The position numbers and the translations under genes are program-made. DNA of 64,000 nucleotides from the NCBI RefSeq assembly GCF_014696105.1, contig NZ_JACJPO010000033.1, forward strand, positions 25,905 through 89,904, in the 5' to 3' direction. The first letter of the stretch is position 1. Each line of letters begins with the position of its first letter. Below, piece after piece: positions 61,564 to 64,000 of this stretch. The notes beneath the pieces were generated by a model, which saw only the letters and a list, made by a program, of their open reading frames with translations, was not told where the DNA came from and searched no databases. This DNA is from Microcoleus sp. FACHB-1515. GTDB lineage: Bacteria > Cyanobacteriota > Cyanobacteriia > Elainellales > Elainellaceae.

Positions 61564-62234
61564 TAGGCTGAACCCTTCTTAAAAAGCACTTGAATCGTTC
61601 TGAAAATAATCACGAAATCGTAGAGCGGATGCCATTGATTTTGGTAGCGTAAATCGAGATCGACAATTTTTTCAAAGTCTTTGATGCTCGATCGCCCGTT
61701 CACCTGCCATTCTCCGGTCAGTCCGGGTTTGACGTTTAATCGCTGCCAGTGGCGATCGCTGTAGTGCTGCACTTCATCCGCCGTTGGCGGGCGTGTTCCC
61801 ACCAGGCTCATTTCGCCTATGAAAACGTTCCAAAACTGCGGCAGTTCATCAAGACTTGTCTGGCGGAGAAAGCGACCGACACGAGTGATGCGCGGGTCTT
61901 GTTCGTTCTTAAAAATTAAGCCTTTGGCTTCGTTGGGAATCAGTGCTTTGAGTTCGTCGGCGTTTGGCACCATCGATCGAAACTTGTACATCGTAAACGT
62001 TTTTCCGTGCAGTCCATAGCGCTCCTGCTTGTAAAAGATCGGCCCTGCACTGTCGAACTTGATGGCGATCGCGATCGGCAAAAACACCGCAGCAAAAATG
62101 AGTAAGCCAACTAAACTGCCCAAAAGATCGAGGGTTCGCTTGATGATGCAAGCGGTAGAAGGATGCGGCAAGCGATTAAGGGAGGGCAACGCAAGGACGG
62201 CTTCTGAATCGGGTTCTGCTGCACTGCGGTTCAT
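61560..62234 (-). CDS. Undecaprenyl-phosphate sugar phosphotransferase
   Basis: The 224-residue protein is a bacterial priming sugar transferase (WcaJ/CpsE-like, monotopic). The N-terminal helix (LLGSLVGLLIFAAVFLPIAIAIKFDSAGPIFYKQERYGLHGKTFTMYKFRSM) is followed by SLDELPQFWNVFIGEMSLVGTRPP and LNVKPGLTGEWQVNGRSSIKDFEKIVDLDLRY. The conserved D-E pair (L-D-E-L-P) is the catalytic site. It moves a sugar-1-phosphate to undecaprenyl phosphate, starting an exopolysaccharide chain. It shares the window with glycosyltransferase genes at 1-4588 and the exosortase cluster, but is not next to them. The 3' end overlaps the cupin pseudogene. Confidence 0.92.
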   Translation of the reverse strand: MNRSAAEPDSEAVLALPSLNRLPHPSTACIIKRTLDLLGSLVGLLIFAAVFLPIAIAIKFDSAGPIFYKQERYGLHGKTFTMYKFRSMVPNADELKALIPNEAKGLIFKNEQDPRITRVGRFLRQTSLDELPQFWNVFIGEMSLVGTRPPTADEVQHYSDRHWQRLNVKPGLTGEWQVNGRSSIKDFEKIVDLDLRYQNQWHPLYDFVIIFRTIQVLFKKGSAY

Positions 62235-62682
62235 AATTGAGCGTCCTGATATAGACCGTGAAAATACTTATTTATATCTATTCCGGAATGTTAGGGCGCA
62301 ACTGAAAATGCAGCAGAAGGAATTGGGTCGTCTTTGCAAAATCTTTAAGGGTACAGCAAAATTCTTCAACTCCATGAAGATTCGATGAAGCTTGCAGCGT
62401 TGAGGCTCTCAAGAAGTAAAGGAACTTTGCTCAATTGAGGTAATTGTTAACAAAATCTAAGCAAGTCGTCAAGCAGCAAAATTGGAGCGATGCGGGGCGA
62501 TCGCTCCTCCTGGCAATTCGGCGCTGTCAACTGCTCGACTGGTGAGTTTTAACAGGCATTGATTCTCCCCCACCCGCCTTGCTAAGGAGGGAGCCAAACC
62601 ACCCCTCAAAGTCCCCCTTGATGAGGGGGATTTAGGGAGATCTCCACCGGAAAACCAAACAACCAGAAGGTCTGAACACACC
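62235..62682. other. Intergenic region with hairpins and a cyanobacterial repeat
   Basis: This 448-bp spacer separates the sugar transferase gene from accB. It has a hairpin GGAGCGAT (62484-62491)/ATCGCTCC (62500-62507) and a GC-rich repeat at 62553-62662. The AT-rich part 62260-62480 probably holds the sugar transferase promoter. I see no gene. Confidence 0.55.
62553..62662. repeat. GC-rich intergenic repeat of the CCCCCTTGATGAGGGGG type
   Basis: CTCCCCCACCCGCCTTGCTAAGGAGGGAGCC and AGTCCCCCTTGATGAGGGGGATTTAGGGAGATC form two hairpins (for example CCCCCTT-GATG-AGGGGG). This motif is a familiar cyanobacterial intergenic repeat, by memory. It may have palindromic or transposon origin. Confidence 0.55.
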
Positions 62683-63150
62683 CTAGCCTGGGTTGACGCG
62701 CATCAGCGGCTGGCCGTACTCAACGGGCTGACCATTCTGCACCAAAATCTCAACAATTTCTCCGGCCACTTCCGCTTCTAGCTCGTTCATCAGCTTCATC
62801 GCCTCAATGATGCAAACCGCCTGCCCAACGCGGATGCGATCGCCCACTTCCACATAGGGCGGCTCTTCTGGTCCCGGTGCGCGATAGAACGTGCCAACCA
62901 TTGGTGAAACCACTTCCAGCAGGCGATCGGCTTTGGGCGGTGGCGTTGGAGCAGCGGCAGGAACAGGAACAGGCGGCGGTGCAACTGCGGAGGGCAGTTC
63001 AGGTGCATCAGGTGGAGGTGGGCGATCGCTGCCTGCTCGGTCTTTGCGGACGGTTAATTCAAAATCGCTGCTTTTGATCGAGAGTTCTGCAATATCGGTC
63101 TGCTGAAGTACCGCGAGCAGTTCGCGAATTTCATTAAAATTTAATTCCAC
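62683..63150 (-). CDS. accB: Biotin carboxyl carrier protein of acetyl-CoA carboxylase
   Basis: The 155-residue protein has the BCCP layout. A N-terminal domain ([35 protein letters not shown]) is followed by a Pro/Ala-rich linker (residues about 40-75). The biotinyl domain then carries the biotin lysine K119 in [36 protein letters not shown]. It carries carboxyl on biotin for malonyl-CoA synthesis, the first step of fatty acid synthesis. It lies 76 bp after efp on the same strand. The order efp-accB is common in bacteria. Confidence 0.95.
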   Translation of the reverse strand: MELNFNEIRELLAVLQQTDIAELSIKSSDFELTVRKDRAGSDRPPPPDAPELPSAVAPPPVPVPAAAPTPPPKADRLLEVVSPMVGTFYRAPGPEEPPYVEVGDRIRVGQAVCIIEAMKLMNELEAEVAGEIVEILVQNGQPVEYGQPLMRVNPG

Positions 63151-63226
63151 AGTTTTTGCCTAACATACAGTGCGCTTGAGCGAGTGGGTGAGGAGCGAAC
63201 CACTGTCAAGACGCTCGAAATTGAAG

Positions 63227-63784
63227 CTATTCGCGACCGAGGTATTTGTCGTCGCGGGTGTCGATGCGGATGCGCTCACCGATCGAAATAAACAACGGCA
63301 CTTGCACTTGCGCTCCGGTTTCGACGATCGCGGGTTTGGTTCCGCCTGTTGCCGTGTCGCCTTTGACACCCGGATCGGTCTGCGTCACCTCTAGAACAAC
63401 GGAGTTTGGCAGTTCCACGTCAATCACCTGATCGCCCCAGCGCACCACGTTGACTTCCATGCCGTCCTTGAGATATTTAACGCGATCGCCAATTTGGGCA
63501 GCGCTGAGGCGACCTTCCTCGTAGCTTTCCATGTCCATGAAAACGTAGTCGTCGCCCTCTTTGTAGGTGTGCTGCATCGTGGATTTTTCCAGGACGGCCT
63601 GCGGCACAGTTTCGCCTGCTCGAAAGGTGCGCTCAACCACGTTGCCATTTTGGGCGTTTTTGAGCTTGGTACGAACGAAGGCAGACCCTTTTCCTGGCTT
63701 GACGTGCAAAAACTCCACTACGCGCCAAACGGAGCCGTCAAGAACAATGCTGACACCAGGGCGAAAGTCGTTACTGGAAATCAT
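63227..63784 (-). CDS. efp: Elongation factor P
   Basis: The 185-residue protein has three beta-barrel domains. The KOW-like N-terminal domain carries [31 protein letters not shown], with K32 at the loop tip that contacts the peptidyl-transferase centre. The middle domain ([32 protein letters not shown]) and the C-terminal OB domain ([54 protein letters not shown] text) follow. It relieves ribosome stalling at poly-proline. It heads the efp-accB unit. Confidence 0.96.
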   Translation of the reverse strand: MISSNDFRPGVSIVLDGSVWRVVEFLHVKPGKGSAFVRTKLKNAQNGNVVERTFRAGETVPQAVLEKSTMQHTYKEGDDYVFMDMESYEEGRLSAAQIGDRVKYLKDGMEVNVVRWGDQVIDVELPNSVVLEVTQTDPGVKGDTATGGTKPAIVETGAQVQVPLFISIGERIRIDTRDDKYLGRE

Positions 63785-63942
63785 GAATTTTGCTGCTTTG
63801 CGAGGACAATCGGCTATCTATTGTACCGCTGTTGCTGGTCGTCTTTGCATTGAAGTGAGGGGGCGGGCAGGGCAAACGCATCTAAATTGAGGTTGGAGTA
63901 ATTGGGGTAGGATGCAGGCTTACGCTAAATCTGCTCCATGTC

Positions 63943-64000
63943 ATGGATGAATTGACGATTGCTCCGACCATTCTCAACCATTTTGCCAGCCTGGAAGATC
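63943..64000 (+). CDS. Start of a transposase-like gene (edge of window)
   Basis: ATG 63943 opens MDELTIAPTILNHFASLED and runs to the window edge. The N-terminus resembles ISAs1-type DDE transposases, which begin with an LLNHF-x-x-x-x-D-P-R segment. Only 19 residues are visible, so the call is tentative. The upstream ATG at 63938 runs into a stop after a few codons. Confidence 0.35.
   Translation, partial: MDELTIAPTILNHFASLED

Noticed and set aside
1..64000. CRISPR arrays, tRNA and rRNA genes
   Set aside because: No regularly spaced direct repeats with unique spacers, and no tRNA T-loop or rRNA segments were recognised on reading either strand.

Overview
This 64 kb window comes from a chromosome of a phycobilisome-containing cyanobacterium, most like a filamentous Leptolyngbya/Oscillatoria-type lineage (the genus is inference). 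The evidence is the very frequent HIP1 octamer GCGATCGC, a CpcS/CpeS-family phycobilin lyase, Tab2/Atab2, the ferredoxin-thioredoxin reductase catalytic subunit, the SufR-regulated suf operon, a SepF of cyanobacterial type, a cyanoexosortase and the synechoxanthin genes cruE and cruH. Genes are dense on both strands. I see no rRNA, tRNA, CRISPR array or prophage.

Layout. 1-4588: exopolysaccharide genes (glycosyltransferase end, polymerase-like membrane protein, GT2, hexapeptide acyltransferase, GNAT). 4597-6275: a LacI-type repressor divergent from a small conserved gene whose promoter carries two LacI-type operators. 6430-9099: SLH-domain envelope protein, then a convergent NfeD/SPFH pair. 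9355-12034: PP2C phosphatase and two very small genes with clear terminators. 12178-15342: NurA, RimM, valine-pyruvate transaminase. 15772-20531: glucan phosphorylase, a MITE-like repeat, Tab2, mtnP, a YdeI-like protein. 20537-24429: a four-gene leftward cluster (DegT aminotransferase, cyanoexosortase, its associated protein, polysaccharide export protein). 24430-28037: an interspersed repeat, aspartokinase, sepF and a gene-poor stretch. 28038-33496: hemE, epimerase, GT39-like protein, B12-binding radical SAM enzyme. 33519-36918: coaX, bilin lyase, D-Ala-D-Ala dipeptidase, lipoprotein, TspO. 37020-44128: suf operon (ftrC-sufB-two unrelated genes-sufCDS) and divergent sufR. 44142-47159: a hypothetical gene, a zone of broken genes, alpha/beta hydrolase, flavodoxin. 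47284-54472: M28 peptidase, alpha-amylase, pentapeptide membrane protein, phosphodiester glycosidase, lipoprotein, folD, crtE, a PAP2-related protein. 54520-61338: ABC-2 permease, then cruE and cruH separated by an AT-rich restriction-modification island. 61339-64000: broken cupin gene, priming sugar transferase, accB, efp and the edge of a probable transposase gene.

Several genes work together. The polysaccharide genes at both ends and the exosortase/export cluster serve cell-surface glycans and sorting of envelope proteins. The suf operon makes Fe-S clusters and SufR, itself an Fe-S protein, senses them through two CAAC-N6-GTTG sites. crtE supplies the C20 carotenoid precursor that CruE and CruH would later act on as beta-carotene. 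The signals most worth a second look are the LacI operator pair, the restriction-modification island between cruE and cruH with its duplicated methyltransferase domain, the two extra genes inside suf, the patch of chimeric broken genes near 45 kb, and two copies of a hairpin-rich MITE-like element.
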